Assembly (NCBI GenBank): GCA_963921935.1 | Contig: OY998181.1 | Coordinates: 134,530,423-134,594,422, forward strand | Source: Galeruca laticollis | Taxonomy: Eukaryota; Arthropoda; Insecta; Coleoptera; Chrysomelidae | Reading direction: 5' to 3' | Length of the DNA stretch: 64,000 bases | In this document: positions 1-11,014 of the stretch, piece after piece | How positions within the stretch are numbered: the first letter of the stretch is position 1 | Layout: each line of letters begins with the position of its first letter | Program-made: the position numbers and the translations under genes | Notes under the pieces: generated by a model | The model's database searches: none | What the model was told of the DNA's origin: nothing | The model's input: only the letters and a program-made list of their open reading frames with translations

Positions 1-1621
1 AAGATGTGAGGCAAAATCGTATATTAACAAAAGTAATATCCTTGTAAGAGAGAAAAAGGAACCTAAAGGCGAGGTAAGTGGTTACGGTTTTTATTAATAT
101 TATTTTTATTTGCAATTCCCTTTTAAGACCATTTATAAATGTAAATACAAGTGTCGAGAAATTCCTCGTGTTCACAAACTAAAACTCTTTCATGATTTTT
201 ATGGAATGAAAGATAATGTAAAACAAAACTCATACTTGATGGGATTACTCTCGATTTCTGGTGTGAAACGAAGAAGGCACGGCCAATACGAAAATCCGGA
301 AAATAGTAGAAGACAGACAAGCGTGTATTTTACTTTACCAGATGGCAAAGGCAACATAGTCCAGGTCTGTAAACAAACTTTTCTAGAAGTGTACGGTGTA
401 ACCAAAAGAAGGATTGAAACTCTTATCAAAGCTAAAAAGTCAGGAGATGTAGTTTACACTGAGAAACGAGGAAACAAGAAAAAAATGCGAACATTTACAG
501 AACAAGACGAAAATCTAGTTATTGAGCACATTCAGTCATTTCCAAAAGAGCAAAGTCATTACAGTAGATTGAAAACCCTAAACGAATATTTAAGTCAAAA
601 CCTTAACATGAACAGATTGTATATTGCATTTAAAGAAAAGTTTCCCCAGACGCAGATATCGTACCGTTATTATTATACTACGTTCAAAAAGAAATTTCCC
701 AACCCCATCATTCTCGTACTGATACCTGCGATACTTGCGATTGCTAACCATGAAAATGAATAATGATCCTAGCAATCGGGATGCAAAGCAAAAACTTGAA
801 CTCCATCATCGTAAATCTCAAAAGGCTATGACAGAGATGAGACATGATCATGAAAATTTGCAACTTCCTTCAAGCTCTATGTGTACGATTTCGGTTGATC
901 TCCAACAAGTTCTGTCTCTTCCTGCTTTAACACATTGTCAGATGTACTATTTACGGCAACTTTCGTGTTACAACTTGTGTGTGCATATGTAGGAGACAAT
1001 AACAAAGGTTTTATGTTTTTATGGCATGAAGGAATGACTGGACGAGGAGGAAATAAAATTGCCTCGTGTATATTGAAAGCAGTAACCAGTAAAGTGGCAT
1101 ATGAAAAACGGCTCACAGTTTGGAGTGATAACTGCGCTGGGCAGAACAAGAGCAAAATGCTCTTGTTTCTGTGGATCTACTTGGTTGCTCGGGGTTGCTT
1201 CGATGAAATTGATCATAAATATCTAATATCTGGACACTTTTTTCTGAGCTGTGACAGAAATTTTGCTCAGATCGAAAAAAGAAGACGACGGGAGACATGT
1301 CAAGTGTCTATGGATTTGGTCCGGCTCATGGCAACTGCTACACCAAACAACCCATTCATGGTAGCTTTGATGCAACAAGAAGATTTTTTTAATTTTAAAC
1401 TGCAGCTGAAAAAAACATTAAACACCACAAACTTGAAAATGTCCATAGCACAATGGATAAGAATAAGCAAAGATGATCCTGGACAAGTAAAGATACGAGA
1501 AACTCTTAACGAACTAGATGCATGGAAGGTTACTAAAGTTTTCAAAAAGAACATCAACACCGAAAGTATTAGGACTATGAATTTAGAACCTTTGGAGTGC
1601 ACCAGCAGAATAAACGAATAA
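1..1621 (+). pseudogene. DUF7869-like transposase-type gene, decayed, 5' end outside window
   Basis: The gene enters from the left edge. A first coding piece ends at a GT splice donor at 74; the next starts after AG at 126-127, leaving a 54-bp intron. The translated pieces match the copies at 28532-31234 and 53836-57621 in order: a Cys-rich segment (KCKYKC), an FPxxxSHYSR-type motif near 540-570, a TCDTCDC cysteine cluster near 725, the VDLQQVLSLP segment near 895, SDNCAGQN near 1125-1148, and SGHFFLSCDRNFAQIE near 1229-1275. The frame changes near 710 and again near 985, so no full protein can be made. The conserved D (VDLQ), D (SDNC) and E (AQIE) could be a DDE-type RNase H-fold triad; that is inference. 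I did not find convincing terminal repeats for this copy. Confidence is high that it is homologous to the other two copies, moderate that it is a transposon. Confidence 0.8.
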
Positions 1622-2139
1622 AAAAACGAATTTAAGATCGGTGTTGCCATACATTAAAGAAGAAAATAAAGCATTTTTCCAAAATTTGTTAGTTTAACAA
1701 TTATTTTCTAACTAATTTTTTGTAGTGTTAAATAAAAAAATACTAAGAATAAAATCTTTAATGTCTGACATATCCCATTTGTACGCTATTTGTTGTGGCA
1801 CTTAACCCTTTTCATAAAATCAACATTTTTTTTTATTTTTTTTAAGTTCTGTATTTCGTATTACAAATTTTAATCACTAATTAGTCTTAGCTTTATCTGT
1901 AAATTATCAATGTTTTTTTATTAATTCTATATTGTAAATACAGCAACATTATTTACAAAAGGTTGATTTACTCAAAAGTTTAGTTTTGGCACTTTGCCAA
2001 TTATTTACTTCAAGTTTTCAATTGTCTACACAAAATTATATTAACAGTAAAAAAGAAAAAAGGTATGCAATAATATAAGGCCAATAGACCACTGAAGGTT
2101 ACAAGAATAATTATTTATGCGGATCTAATAGATTTGGGA
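1622..2139. other. AT-rich non-coding stretch
   Basis: No coding motif was recognised. The stretch follows the DUF7869-like pseudogene and may hold its 3' end. A piece reading TGTGGCACTTAACCC near 1794-1808 loosely resembles the subterminal motifs of the intact copy at 28172-31603, but the match is weak. Confidence 0.3.
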
Positions 2140-3048
2140 AATATTCAGCTAAAAGTTGGTCGCAATTTCTGGATCCTCTGGTGGTAACTGTTCATTCTGT
2201 TGAAGTGCAATATTATGAAGTACTCCACAAGCAACAATTACTGCCAATGAATTGTTCAGTTGTAACCGTAGCCCTAGTGATAATATGAGAAATATTTTCC
2301 AAACTCCATACAAACGCGCAACTGGATTTCTAGTACGCCGAACTAAAAGTAAATATTCAATTATCTAAATGTATTCACAAAATGAAGACTGCACGAATTA
2401 TAGTTACTGTGAAAAATAAAAAAGGTTCTTGAAGAATGGTTCACTCAAAATTGTAAAACATATATACCTATATACTTCAAAGTACACTGAATCATGATAC
2501 ATATATCTTGCTGAGCGAACCACATCTCGAGTATTACCTACTTTAGAATATAAGTGCTCAACCTCGTTATTTGCTTGTTCGATAGGAGTTATCACAACAT
2601 GTGAAGTATCCGTGTACCCACATCTCCAATAGGCTATTTCCAAACTCATTAGCATGAAGTGTTGGTAAACTGAAGAATTGGTAATGTGCAGATCCTGGCG
2701 AACGAGCTACTATATCAATGATGGTAATTTTTGCTGAGGAAACAGTCTGGACATTTATTGAAAAATATTCCTTCCGATTTCGAAATACTTCCGCATAACA
2801 TCACATATTAGTTACCTTAGCATTCTAAATATTATAGAAACTTACTTGGAGACTGCATCTTAATATATGTGCAATATATAGACCCTATTGTTCTTGGAAG
2901 CCGGGCAATGCTATAAAAATCCAAATGATTTGCAGTAATTTTATCTTCTGTGGATGGCATACTAATAAATTGAGGTGAGTGAGAAGCTATTGTCTCAGTG
3001 ACTTTACTAACTATTTTGCAAGCTGTTGACTTGCTGACAATAAGTAAA
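2140..3048 (-). pseudogene. PIF/Harbinger transposase remnant (element A, main part)
   Basis: Read on the minus strand, broken frames show the order of a HARBI1-type transposase. They show a helix-turn-helix-like SKSTACKIVSKV segment (about 3010-3045), IGSIYCTYIKMQSP (about 2880-2920, the place of the first catalytic Asp, here IYCT instead of IDCT), YFSINVQTVS followed by IVARSPGS (about 2700-2790), and the C-terminal ACGVLHNIALQQ (about 2200-2240). Frameshifts and stops are frequent. Its N-terminal part continues at 5613-5690, on the far side of the younger Harbinger element B, so A was the target of B. The first catalytic Asp is altered and the gene is dead. Confidence 0.8.
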
Positions 3049-3325
3049 GTGAATAAAAACTAGCACTTTCTAACTAGCATATGCTAGGCCTCGTAAGTAT
3101 TTGGTCAAATCAGTGTGAATACAGATTTATAGAAAATACTGGGGCAAATTTAGTAGAATCCAGAAAAACCCAAGCACTTACTCGCGGGGTAGTACATGCT
3201 AGACTAAGTAAATGCTAGGTTTTAACGTTCCTGTCACGACACGTTCTCCCCCCCCCCCTACCTTTCAGTCTACTCCACATCGGCGGCATATCCCTCTCTC
3301 AATCTGTTCAACCACGTGCTAAAAG

Positions 3326-4051
3326 ATGTATTCATCATCAGAAGAATCTGACAATGATTTTAATGAAATAGAAAAAATGGATCGCACTCTGTTTGTACGT
3401 CTCCTTTCGTATCACATTGTCTTACTTAGCAAATCAAAAACCCCTGCTGTGATGAATGCTAAGAAAGAAGCTTGAGAAACCTTACGTTCTGATTATTTTG
3501 GTGCATTGGGGAAACAAGTTACTGTAGGCCAACTAATAAAAGCATTGAACAATGTGAAGTCTACCGTCAAGAAGAATACTGACGTAAAAGTGACGGGAAA
3601 CAGGAAAATAAAACTACTACCGTGAGAAAAAACATTCTTGGAGTTGATAGAAGATGATAACCCAGTATTCCATAAAATCCCGGGTAATATTTCAGTTGGC
3701 ACAAGTGCCGGGCCCCCATTTCAGCAACCAATCAGTGATGACATCCAAGAAAGATTGCCGAATACAGAAACTGAAGGGAAACCAAACAAAACAACTAAAT
3801 CTGCTGCCGACCACCACAAAAATAAGATCAGAAAAAGTGAAAAAATTGTGTCGAATCATGAAGCAGATGAAACTAACGAACTGTCCACACCGCAGTTGCG
3901 AAGGATTGCTTTGTTGCAACAATACAAACTGAATAAGATCAAACTGGAGAAGGAAACTATAATGTTGGAAACCATGAAGAAGCAAACCGTTGAAAAGTCT
4001 ACTCAAACTGATGTAACTGTTGATGATTGCCATACTTTATTCACATTGTAA
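3326..4051 (+). pseudogene. Harbinger ORF1, Myb/SANT-like accessory protein with two in-frame TGA codons
   Basis: The frame starts at ATG 3326 (MYSSSEESDNDF) and runs to TAA at 4049-4051. It is interrupted by TGA at 3473-3475 and 3623-3625. Between them lies a Myb/SANT-like stretch (LRSDYFGALGKQVTVG). The C-terminal half has an acidic and polar linker, then a basic-hydrophobic region (LSTPQLRRIALLQQYKL) and a coiled-coil-like tail (KLEKETIMLETMKKQ). In Harbinger elements the accessory protein helps the transposase enter the nucleus and bind the ends; that role is family knowledge. Both stops follow Ala or Pro codons and precede a Glu codon (A*ET, P*EK), as expected if TGG (Trp) became TGA. 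The transposase of the same element looks intact, so only this partner is broken. Confidence 0.75.
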
Positions 4052-4345
4052 TCAATTGTAAGCTACATAAGTTGTATTTTCCTTTTGATTGTAATAACGT
4101 AGGATTCTTAGGATTATAATTGTTACCATTGTAAGCAAACTTGTAATTTGAAATAATTCAGTAATGGTGTGAATAAAAACTAGTATATAAAATAAGATGA
4201 TTTTATTCAGTGAATAAACAAAACCCATATCCCAAAAAAAAATAAAAAAGGAATATACAAAATTGTGTGCAAGTAGGTGCATGCGTGGGAAAAACATGAA
4301 AACGTTACTAAGTTCAATTTCGCAAAAATTTCGTCACTGAATATT

Positions 4346-5338
4346 CTAATACGCCATTATATTGGCACGCTTGTATTTGCCTCTTAATGTTGTGTCGGGA
4401 TTTTCATAACGAACCGCCCCAAATTGGTCATCTTCATTTGGGACGCTATCAAGATCCCCATACTCAAAGTCATCCTTTAGATGCTTGGCAATGTTGTGTA
4501 GCACAGCGCAACTGACTACCACTTGTGGAATGTTGTTTAATGCAACTCTAACACAGTTTCCCAGGATTGGGAATCTCATGTTTAACTGGCCAAAACACCT
4601 TTCTATTATAACCCTTTCTCTAGCATGGATTAGATTAAACTCTCGGTCTTGATGCGTTCGTGCAGGCTTGAACGGTGTAATCAACCACGGCGATAAACCG
4701 TATCCTGAATCTCCTAAAAGACAAACTGCTCCATCATACTGTGACACGATGTCTCTGACATGATTAGTCGTCCATACTCTGCCGTCGTGAACACTGCCGG
4801 GCCACTCTGCACTAATACTTGTAAACTGTTCCAATGCATTGTATGTTGCCTGGACATTTATACTAGGATTTCCTTTTCTACAAATATACTCATAACCGTG
4901 CAGCCCAGGCTTTTGTATCTCAATTTGAGTACAATCAAGGGCACCAATTACTGACGGCAAACGAAAATGTCTCTGCCACAAAACTTTAGCCTCGGTCATA
5001 TCTTCAGCTGTAGTTGGAAACCGTATCCAATTATGTGATTGTTCAACTACTCTACTCATCACGTACCTTATAGTCTTGTTAGCAGTAGTACGATGTACAC
5101 CCGCATCTTGAGCTACACCAGACTGAAAGCCAGGATCTCCCACAAACCTCAGAAATATTTCCATTTGCTGTCTTCTGGAAATACCACCGCCACGAGTATC
5201 ACTTTCTTCAAGAAACTGTGCCGCAAGGAAATCAACACTCTCACTGTTAAACCTTAACAGTTCTTTACAATTACGTTCGTTTATTCCAGAGCGAACAGAA
5301 TAAATTTTACGTTGACGAATAGGCATAAACTCAGCCAT
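4346..5338 (-). CDS. PIF/Harbinger (HARBI1-type) transposase, apparently intact
   Basis: This is a 330-residue ORF from ATG at 5338 (MAEFMPIRQRK). The frame stays open slightly further upstream but has no earlier ATG. It has the order of a DDE_Tnp_4 nuclease: an HTH-like region (DAGVHRTTANKTIRYVM, about residues 80-96), IGALDCTQIEIQKPG with the first catalytic Asp, AEWPGSVHDGRVW, LLGDSGYGLSPWLITPF with the second Asp, RERVIIERCFGQLNMRF with the catalytic Glu, and the C-terminal VVVSCAVLHNIAKH. Length matches the family (about 330-400 residues). No frameshift or stop is visible. Transposition would need the accessory protein of 3326-4051, which is broken in this copy. It acts in the nucleus by cutting and pasting the element. 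Confidence 0.9.
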   Translation of the reverse strand: MAEFMPIRQRKIYSVRSGINERNCKELLRFNSESVDFLAAQFLEESDTRGGGISRRQQMEIFLRFVGDPGFQSGVAQDAGVHRTTANKTIRYVMSRVVEQSHNWIRFPTTAEDMTEAKVLWQRHFRLPSVIGALDCTQIEIQKPGLHGYEYICRKGNPSINVQATYNALEQFTSISAEWPGSVHDGRVWTTNHVRDIVSQYDGAVCLLGDSGYGLSPWLITPFKPARTHQDREFNLIHARERVIIERCFGQLNMRFPILGNCVRVALNNIPQVVVSCAVLHNIAKHLKDDFEYGDLDSVPNEDDQFGAVRYENPDTTLRGKYKRANIMAY

Positions 5339-5612
5339 GATCAACAACAAACTGTTGACTGATCTGACAGGTAGTAAATGCTAGGAAAAAGTCTAGCTTG
5401 CCCCAGACCAGGCTTGAAAATATCGAAGCATATGCTATAGAACAATCTACTTCAAAAGTTTTATTCACACCATTTTTTTAGCAGTTACTACTCGTCCGGG
5501 AAAACTCTACAACTTACTACCCCTAGCAAGTGCTGGTGTGTTTATTCATACAAAACGTAGCATTTACTTGAGAAATCCCTAGTATTTGCTTATACTAGTT
5601 TTTATTCACATC

Positions 5613-5690
5613 ACTGAATGAAATAATCACCTGCAGATATTAAAAAACTGCCCGTCGCATAGAATCTCAATGCCAATAATAATTGATTGA
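5613..5690 (-). pseudogene. PIF/Harbinger element A, N-terminal transposase fragment
   Basis: On the minus strand this reads LLALRFYATGSF followed by a GDYF segment, the conserved region just upstream of the helix-turn-helix in HARBI1-type transposases. The next expected residues are at 3045 and below, on the other side of element B. This shows that B inserted into A. Nothing recognisable of A was found further right. Confidence 0.7.
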
Positions 5691-5866
5691 AAAATTCCTA
5701 CAACCACAAAATATAAAATTAGCAAAGTTAAATTTGGAAAACATGTTCCAGTTGAAGGTTTGTCTCATGTTGAATGATATTAAGTTATTTTTAACTGTCT
5801 GTAGTGTTTTTATTAGTTACCTAAATAAACGTATTCCCTAAAGAATCGTGGTTCACTCTAATTGAC

Positions 5867-6069
5867 AAATATTACTAAGTTTATTAGTGACCTTCTGGTT
5901 CACTAACCGTCACCGTCACATATGGATGAATTTAACAGCCAAGACAATTTCATAGATATTTCCATTGATAGCAGGTCAACTGCATTGAAAAATGATAATT
6001 TAGAAAAAAAATGTTAGCAGGCAATATACAGGTAAATTATAATTATTTATTTTTGTGATATAAGTGGAA
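5867..6069 (+). repeat. Left copy of ~200-bp direct repeat with a short exon-like ORF
   Basis: This segment matches 10088-10282 in the same orientation with scattered differences. Both contain an ATG (5922 here) opening a short peptide beginning MDE.NSQDN. and then a GT donor-like CAGGTAAATT. In this copy a stop interrupts the peptide near its end. The encoded family was not recognised. Together the two copies flank the Penelope-like region 6072-9816. Confidence 0.7.
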
Positions 6070-6289
6070 AGATGTGATATTACAAATATTGAAGCTTAGA
6101 TATTATTAGCCCTATGGTGATATCCTGGATATCATTTTTCCAATTAAGATCAGTATAAATGTGCAATGATATAGAAAACCAGGAAAACTATATCGGCTGA
6201 TCTTTACAATTAGCACTTAAGAAGACAGTTTATTAGTGGAGAACTCCCTAGATTTAACTGTTCATTGACAACTTCATATTGTGGGTTTT

Positions 6290-8090
6290 GTCACGGTTCG
6301 ATTTTATTATTAAACATTTTCGAGTCCCGTATTCGCAAATTATAATTCCTACCATTTCAGTATTTGATCGACATATTCCAGTGAAAAATCTAGTTGATTT
6401 ACCCACAACTGACTGTTGTTATGCCAAGTTCACGTTGTACTTCTGTAATTCTTTTATTTAAATCATTATTTAACTTTCGTAATTCCGTTATCTAGATAAC
6501 GTTTCCTTTCATATTAATTGTATACGGGTAAATGGCATTGTATTTGTTAAGATCAACATTCATTATTGTCGCGAATCCAATCAGTAAAGTTAGTGTTTTA
6601 AAATGTAGGAAATTGGAATTTATTATTTTGATATAAAGCGTGTGTACAGGCCTTCATCGTACTTTCACATTTTTACTATTTACCTAGCGAATAAGTTTTT
6701 GTGGTCTAATGTTCTTTTTATGGGAGTTATTTTTATCTGTGCCTTGAGAACGATTTTTGAGTGGAATTTCGATTTCTCTTGACATCAAGAACTGTGTTTG
6801 TATGGTCAGAGATTTAGTTCCCCTTATAGTAGCACTTATTAGTGGATTTTGGGACTATATCTCTAAAGGAATTTTCGTGATTGTTGGTTTCCGTATTGAT
6901 TCGCTAGTTTACTACACGAAGATTTTGCTGTTATTCAGGATTTGGGACCATCGAATACAATCTTCTTGCGAACCCCTATAAATCATCTCAGGGTAAGATA
7001 ATACTTCCTTTTAATAATTCTGTTAGGTACTCGTAATTTTTTTTTTACATAAGTTTATTTCATTTTATTTCATTATGAATTTAAGTAGTGTTCCGTATAA
7101 CTTATTTCTGGGTTAATTTGGGCACGTGTTGGTTGAGTTAATTAGGGGTCAGAGTGCGATTACTTTGTCATTTTTTTTATTTTTTTTTTGGTAAAGAAAC
7201 TGAGTTTTTCTCTATTCATTCACGGCCAATATTTCTTAATCTATTTTATTATTTGTGGGAAAATGTAGTGATTTCGTTGTTGTACTATGTGCTAAATTTT
7301 ATAAGTTACCGGTACACAGTTTTCTTGTTCAGTATAATTTATTTTCTATGATTTTGTGGAGCAAGTAGTCTCACTGTTTGTAAAAAGGTTATATTAAGTA
7401 ATTATTTTCGGTAAGGTATTAGATATTACTGCGAAAAATTAGTAGGTAATGTATTTCTCTCGACATATATCCATTTAGATATCGCTAGTTTTGATATTCG
7501 TTATTCTTCTCCTATTTATAAGCGTCGAAATTGAGTTAGCTCTTGACAAGATGACGATCGATAGTTTTTGCTGTTAATCTTTTTATTATTAGTAATTTTT
7601 TTTTGTTCTAAATTTCATGCAGTCTTTGGTTAATCGCCATATTTTAGATATTATCCTACTTTGTCGTATACAATCGAGCTTATCCACTATTAATTAATTT
7701 TCTTTTTTTTTGTATTGAAAACAGCAATCGGTGTCCATTCGTACAGACGAAAAATATATCCCCATTTTCATTTATTTTCTTCTCTATTATCGGAGTAACC
7801 TAAAAACATATGTAACTGAAAACTAACTCTTACTATTTAAAAAAAAAATTAATGATCATATATTCACGGTATACTTGTATATTTTGCTTGGTTACCTGTA
7901 TTTATAGTTATTTTTGTATAAGGTATAGTTTATATTTTATTATTTTTTTATTATTATCTTCATTAATTAATTAGCTTGTGAATTCTTTTTTTTGTTATTA
8001 CTACGCTATCGAAACTTGTAATTCTTATACTCTTAATTTAGACAAGCTCTTAATATTTAATAACTTTCACTTACTTCTTTTGTTTACCTG
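6290..8090. other. T-rich interior without recognisable genes
   Basis: Several short ORFs occur but none carries a motif I recognise. They have the composition of random T-rich sequence (many F, L, I, Y). I regard it as decayed interior of the Penelope-like region, or as an unidentified insertion in it. Confidence 0.4.
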
Positions 8091-8139
8091 TTGCTCAAAA
8101 ATTTAACAATGTCCTCATTCCTGGTTATAATTTTAGGGT

Positions 8140-8420
8140 TTTTTCCCGAGGACGGAAAGTTTTTCGAGCAAGTTATTTTCGTGCAGGTGTTCTTTTTTTT
8201 GAGCACTACCAGTTTTCCCAGCACGAACAAGCTTTTCTTCTCGAGCAAGTTCTTTACCGAGGACGAAGAAGTTATTTTTTTTTTTGAGCACGGATGGTTT
8301 TTTTCCGAGCACGAGCAAGTTTTTCTCGAGCACAAATAAGTTGTTCCATCTGTTGAGCACGGACAAAAAGGTGCTCCTCTTTTACTGGGCACAGACGAGA
8401 AGGTACTTTTGTGCTCACGG
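8140..8420. repeat. Degenerate minisatellite with GAGCACG/GAGCAAG words
   Basis: Words such as CGAGCAAGTT, TGAGCACGG, CGAGCACGAGCAAG and CGAGCACAAATAAG recur every 20-40 bp, separated by T-runs. Overlapping ORFs on both strands merely reflect this repetition (plus-strand pieces FFFEHGW, FFSEHEQ, FLEHK). I do not consider any of them a gene. Confidence 0.6.
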
Positions 8421-9242
8421 ACCACAAAGGCTTTTGAGCAAGCCTTACTAAAAGTAACTGCTGCAAGAAACCACTTCGGCTACTTTGCTACGATTCACCG
8501 GCTCCCAGCTGTAGCCATTACTGGGTTACCCCCGGAAAATCGGTGAAAATTTTTCATTACTACTCTCATTGTTATGTATATTTTTAGAATTAAGTTTTGT
8601 ATATAAATTTTGGGGTTTATTACTAACATATATGCGTATTTATCTACCTTATTATATTCTGGTTATTATTATTATTTTTTTGTTATATTTAATAGATCAT
8701 ATTAAATTTGAAATAACTTCGTTTTATTTGTTAGCTACCAGACCTCTACTAGTGGCTGTTTAAAACTTTTATCGAGAATATCTTCTCTTCAATTTTTCTG
8801 TTATAGATTACCTACCTATTCATATATTCCTTTTTTTTGACGTTATCTGATAGGGAGTTCCGGGACAACCAGGAGAGCTTCTGTTTTAGCTCAGCAAAGA
8901 TAAAACAGTGGCGCCCTTTTCAACTCACCCCTACTCTCCGGCATTTGGGATAGCTCGGCGTAATTGCACGCCCACTCAGCTACTACTTATCAGTATAACT
9001 TTTAATTTATATTTTCCAAATCTCTTTCAATACCTCCATTTTCGACGTTAGTTTCTTTAACTTCCATTTATATATATAATTTTTTTTCTTTCTTTTTCTT
9101 TCTTTTTACTTCATAATTCTTTAAATTCATCCCTCGTCAGTAATAATTCCTTTAGCCTCAATATTTCTTTTTTTTTCTCTTCTTTGCTTTCTTTTCTTTT
9201 CTTCCTTCATGTAATTTGGCGTAAAGAAAGAGCGTGGCAGTT
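8421..9242. other. Non-coding stretch, possible LTR primer-binding-like site
   Basis: No gene was recognised. Near 8908-8920, TAAAACAG is followed by TGGCGCCC, which resembles the junction of an LTR and a tRNA primer-binding site. I found no matching LTR, so this is only a hint. Pyrimidine-rich runs (TTTCTTTC) lie at about 9085-9110 and 9165-9205. Confidence 0.25.
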
Positions 9243-9560
9243 TCTTAAATGTCTTTTAATTTCCAATTCTTCCAGGAAATCCGGAAATCCAGTTCTTGTT
9301 TCTTTTCGCAAATATGCAGCACTTCTAGTTTTGTGTTAGGTGTCAATGAATGATTGGTGTCAAGTAGATGTTTTGCGTAGTGGGATTTATCTGGTTGTTT
9401 TTACCTGTATGCTCGTAAGTGTTCACTGTATCGGATTTCAAAATTCCTAAGGGTCTGACCCAAATAGACAGCATTACATTCTGGACATTTGAGTTTATAT
9501 ATACCTGACTTCTCTAATGGTGGTATTTTTGTTTTTACATTTAACAATTTTGTACTAACG
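9243..9560 (-). pseudogene. Penelope-like GIY-YIG endonuclease domain, one stop
   Basis: The minus-strand reading shows IPPLEKSGIYKLKC, then CNAVYLGQT (the GIY and YxG core with the CxxC metal-binding pair), then RYSEHL and a KSHYAKHLLDTNH segment. This is the arrangement of the C-terminal endonuclease of Penelope-like retroelements, which nicks target DNA. One in-frame stop interrupts it just after HLRAYR. The reading ends next to a ~36-bp sequence (9241-9276) that recurs inverted at 9573-9608. The reverse transcriptase expected upstream is absent. Confidence 0.75.
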
Positions 9561-10087
9561 TTACTTTTTTGAAGAATTGGAAATTAGAAGACATTTAAGA
9601 AACCCACAATATGAAGTTGTCAATGAACAGGTAAATCTAGGGAGTTCTCCACTAATAAACTGTCTTATTAAGTGATAATTGTAAAGATCAGCAGATATAG
9701 TTTTCTTGGTTTTCTATATCATTGCACAGTTATACTGATCTTAATTGGAAAAATGATATCCAGGATATCACCATAGGACTAATAATATCTAAGCTTCAAT
9801 ATTTGTAATATCACATATCATATTTTTCTATTAACATATATTAAGTCAATCACTAGGTCACTTCTTGGTCTAGCCAAAAATAACTACGAAACATCAGGTA
9901 GGCATCAAATGAAATTTAATTTCTGTCATTCTGACGATGATATTGATTTAGCGAAACAATTGTCATTTTTTTAGAATTTTCAACAATTTTTATTATATTG
10001 TGGTATTAACTAGAAACCGTGAGTTTCATTTAAAACACTGATATGAGTAGATTTCACGAAGTAAGGGTCGAGACAGTTAATTTCATT

Positions 10088-10282
10088 AAATATTACTAAG
10101 TTTATTAGTGACCATCTGGTTCACTAACCGTCACATGGATGAATCTAACAGCCAAGACAATTCCATAGATATTTCCTTTGATAGCAGGTCAACTGCATTG
10201 AATAATGATAATTCAGAAAAAAATGTTATCAGGCAATATACAGGTAAATTATAATTATTTATTTTTATGATATAAGTGGAAA
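10088..10282 (+). repeat. Right copy of ~200-bp direct repeat with a short exon-like ORF
   Basis: This matches 5867-6069. The peptide from ATG at 10136 (MDESNSQDNSIDISF) stays open to a CAGGTAAATT donor-like site near 10240, so it may be a first exon. The next ORF with a similar donor end is at 10443-10660. I do not recognise the family. Confidence 0.6.
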
Positions 10283-10442
10283 ATGTTGTCGTTTGAAACA
10301 GTTATTTTCCAAACGAGTGCGAAAAGGTACTTTTCCACATAAGATTGCTGTTGATTGAATGACGTATAGTGGAGAGTTTGGAACAAATTTTTTGTGTAAT
10401 AGCGTAATGTTAAAGCGTAAAAGTGATACGCCTATACGCTAG

Positions 10443-10799
10443 TTGACAATAAAATTTGGGTTCCAATCAGTGGATACAAGCATTTTTCGGTCAAAAAGCT
10501 TATCGAAAGACAAAAAACTTTTAGAAAGCTTCCACGTAAGTGAGGTACATGAAAATATTGGGGAAAACAATTCTCGCGAAATTATTGGTGAAGTTTTACG
10601 AGAAACACCTGGTGCTACGAGTACTAAAAATGCCGAGAATGTTTATAAAGTTGAAATACAGGTAATTATATGGTTATATTATGTTATATATTATAACAAT
10701 AGAAAAAAGTATAAGCAAACATTTGAATTCTTTAGTCTATCTCTTCGATTATTTTTCATCAGTGAGTTTTGTATTTTAATTGTAATATATTTATATTAA
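10443..10799 (+). CDS. Unrecognised exon-like ORF
   Basis: The frame is open and polar for about 72 residues (ending KNAENVYKVEIQ) up to CAG-GTAATT near 10661, a plausible splice donor. After that it becomes hydrophobic and low-complexity and is probably intron. It may belong with the short exon at 10136-10240. No known domain is visible, and the translation start is uncertain because the frame begins with a non-ATG codon. Confidence 0.3.
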   Translation: MTIKFGFQSVDTSIFRSKSLSKDKKLLESFHVSEVHENIGENNSREIIGEVLRETPGATSTKNAENVYKVEIQVIIWLYYVIYYNNRKKYKQTFEFFSLSLRLFFISEFCILIVIYLY

Positions 10800-11014
10800 T
10801 TACCATATTTACGTTTTAGTTAAAACAAAACAGAACTCCCAAATCTTATTTTTATTTTTCTCACTAAAACACACATATACACTGAATTAATAAAGTTCTA
10901 TTCCAGGTTGGAAAAATAATATGTAGGATCACTTAAGGATGCATTTTCAGATACAAAGATAACCTATAATTACTTGACACTCAAAAATTTAATTTTCAGT
11001 AGTAATACTATAAG

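Larger units (their letters stand above)
3049..5609. mobile_element. PIF/Harbinger DNA transposon (element B) with two genes
   Basis: The ends carry the inverted repeat GTGAATAAAAACTAG (3049-3063, and its complement at 5595-5609). The element holds the two genes typical of Harbinger elements: a Myb/SANT-like accessory gene on the plus strand and a DDE transposase on the minus strand, converging. It sits inside an older Harbinger transposase (element A). Both subterminal regions repeat words such as ATGCTAGG. A 3-bp target duplication is expected for this superfamily, but I could not define one cleanly at these ends. Confidence 0.8.
6072..9816 (-). mobile_element. Penelope-like element remnant with inverted ends
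   Basis: The region is bounded by two inverted copies of a ~215-bp sequence (6072-6288 and 9601-9816). Each encodes the same Penelope-like C-terminal tail (NPQYEVVNEQ.NLGSSPLIN), facing inward-left on the minus strand at 6225-6288 and on the plus strand at 9601-9660. A GIY-YIG domain on the minus strand lies at 9243-9560. Penelope-like elements often have rearranged, inverted or tandem ends, so this is probably one rearranged element or two head-on insertions. The plus strand of the interior is very T-rich. The reverse transcriptase domain is missing. Confidence 0.6.

Noticed and set aside
8084..8425. Minus-strand 113-residue ORF rich in Cys, Lys and Ser
   Set aside because: It is the reverse reading of a degenerate minisatellite; overlapping ORFs occur in several frames and no domain is visible.
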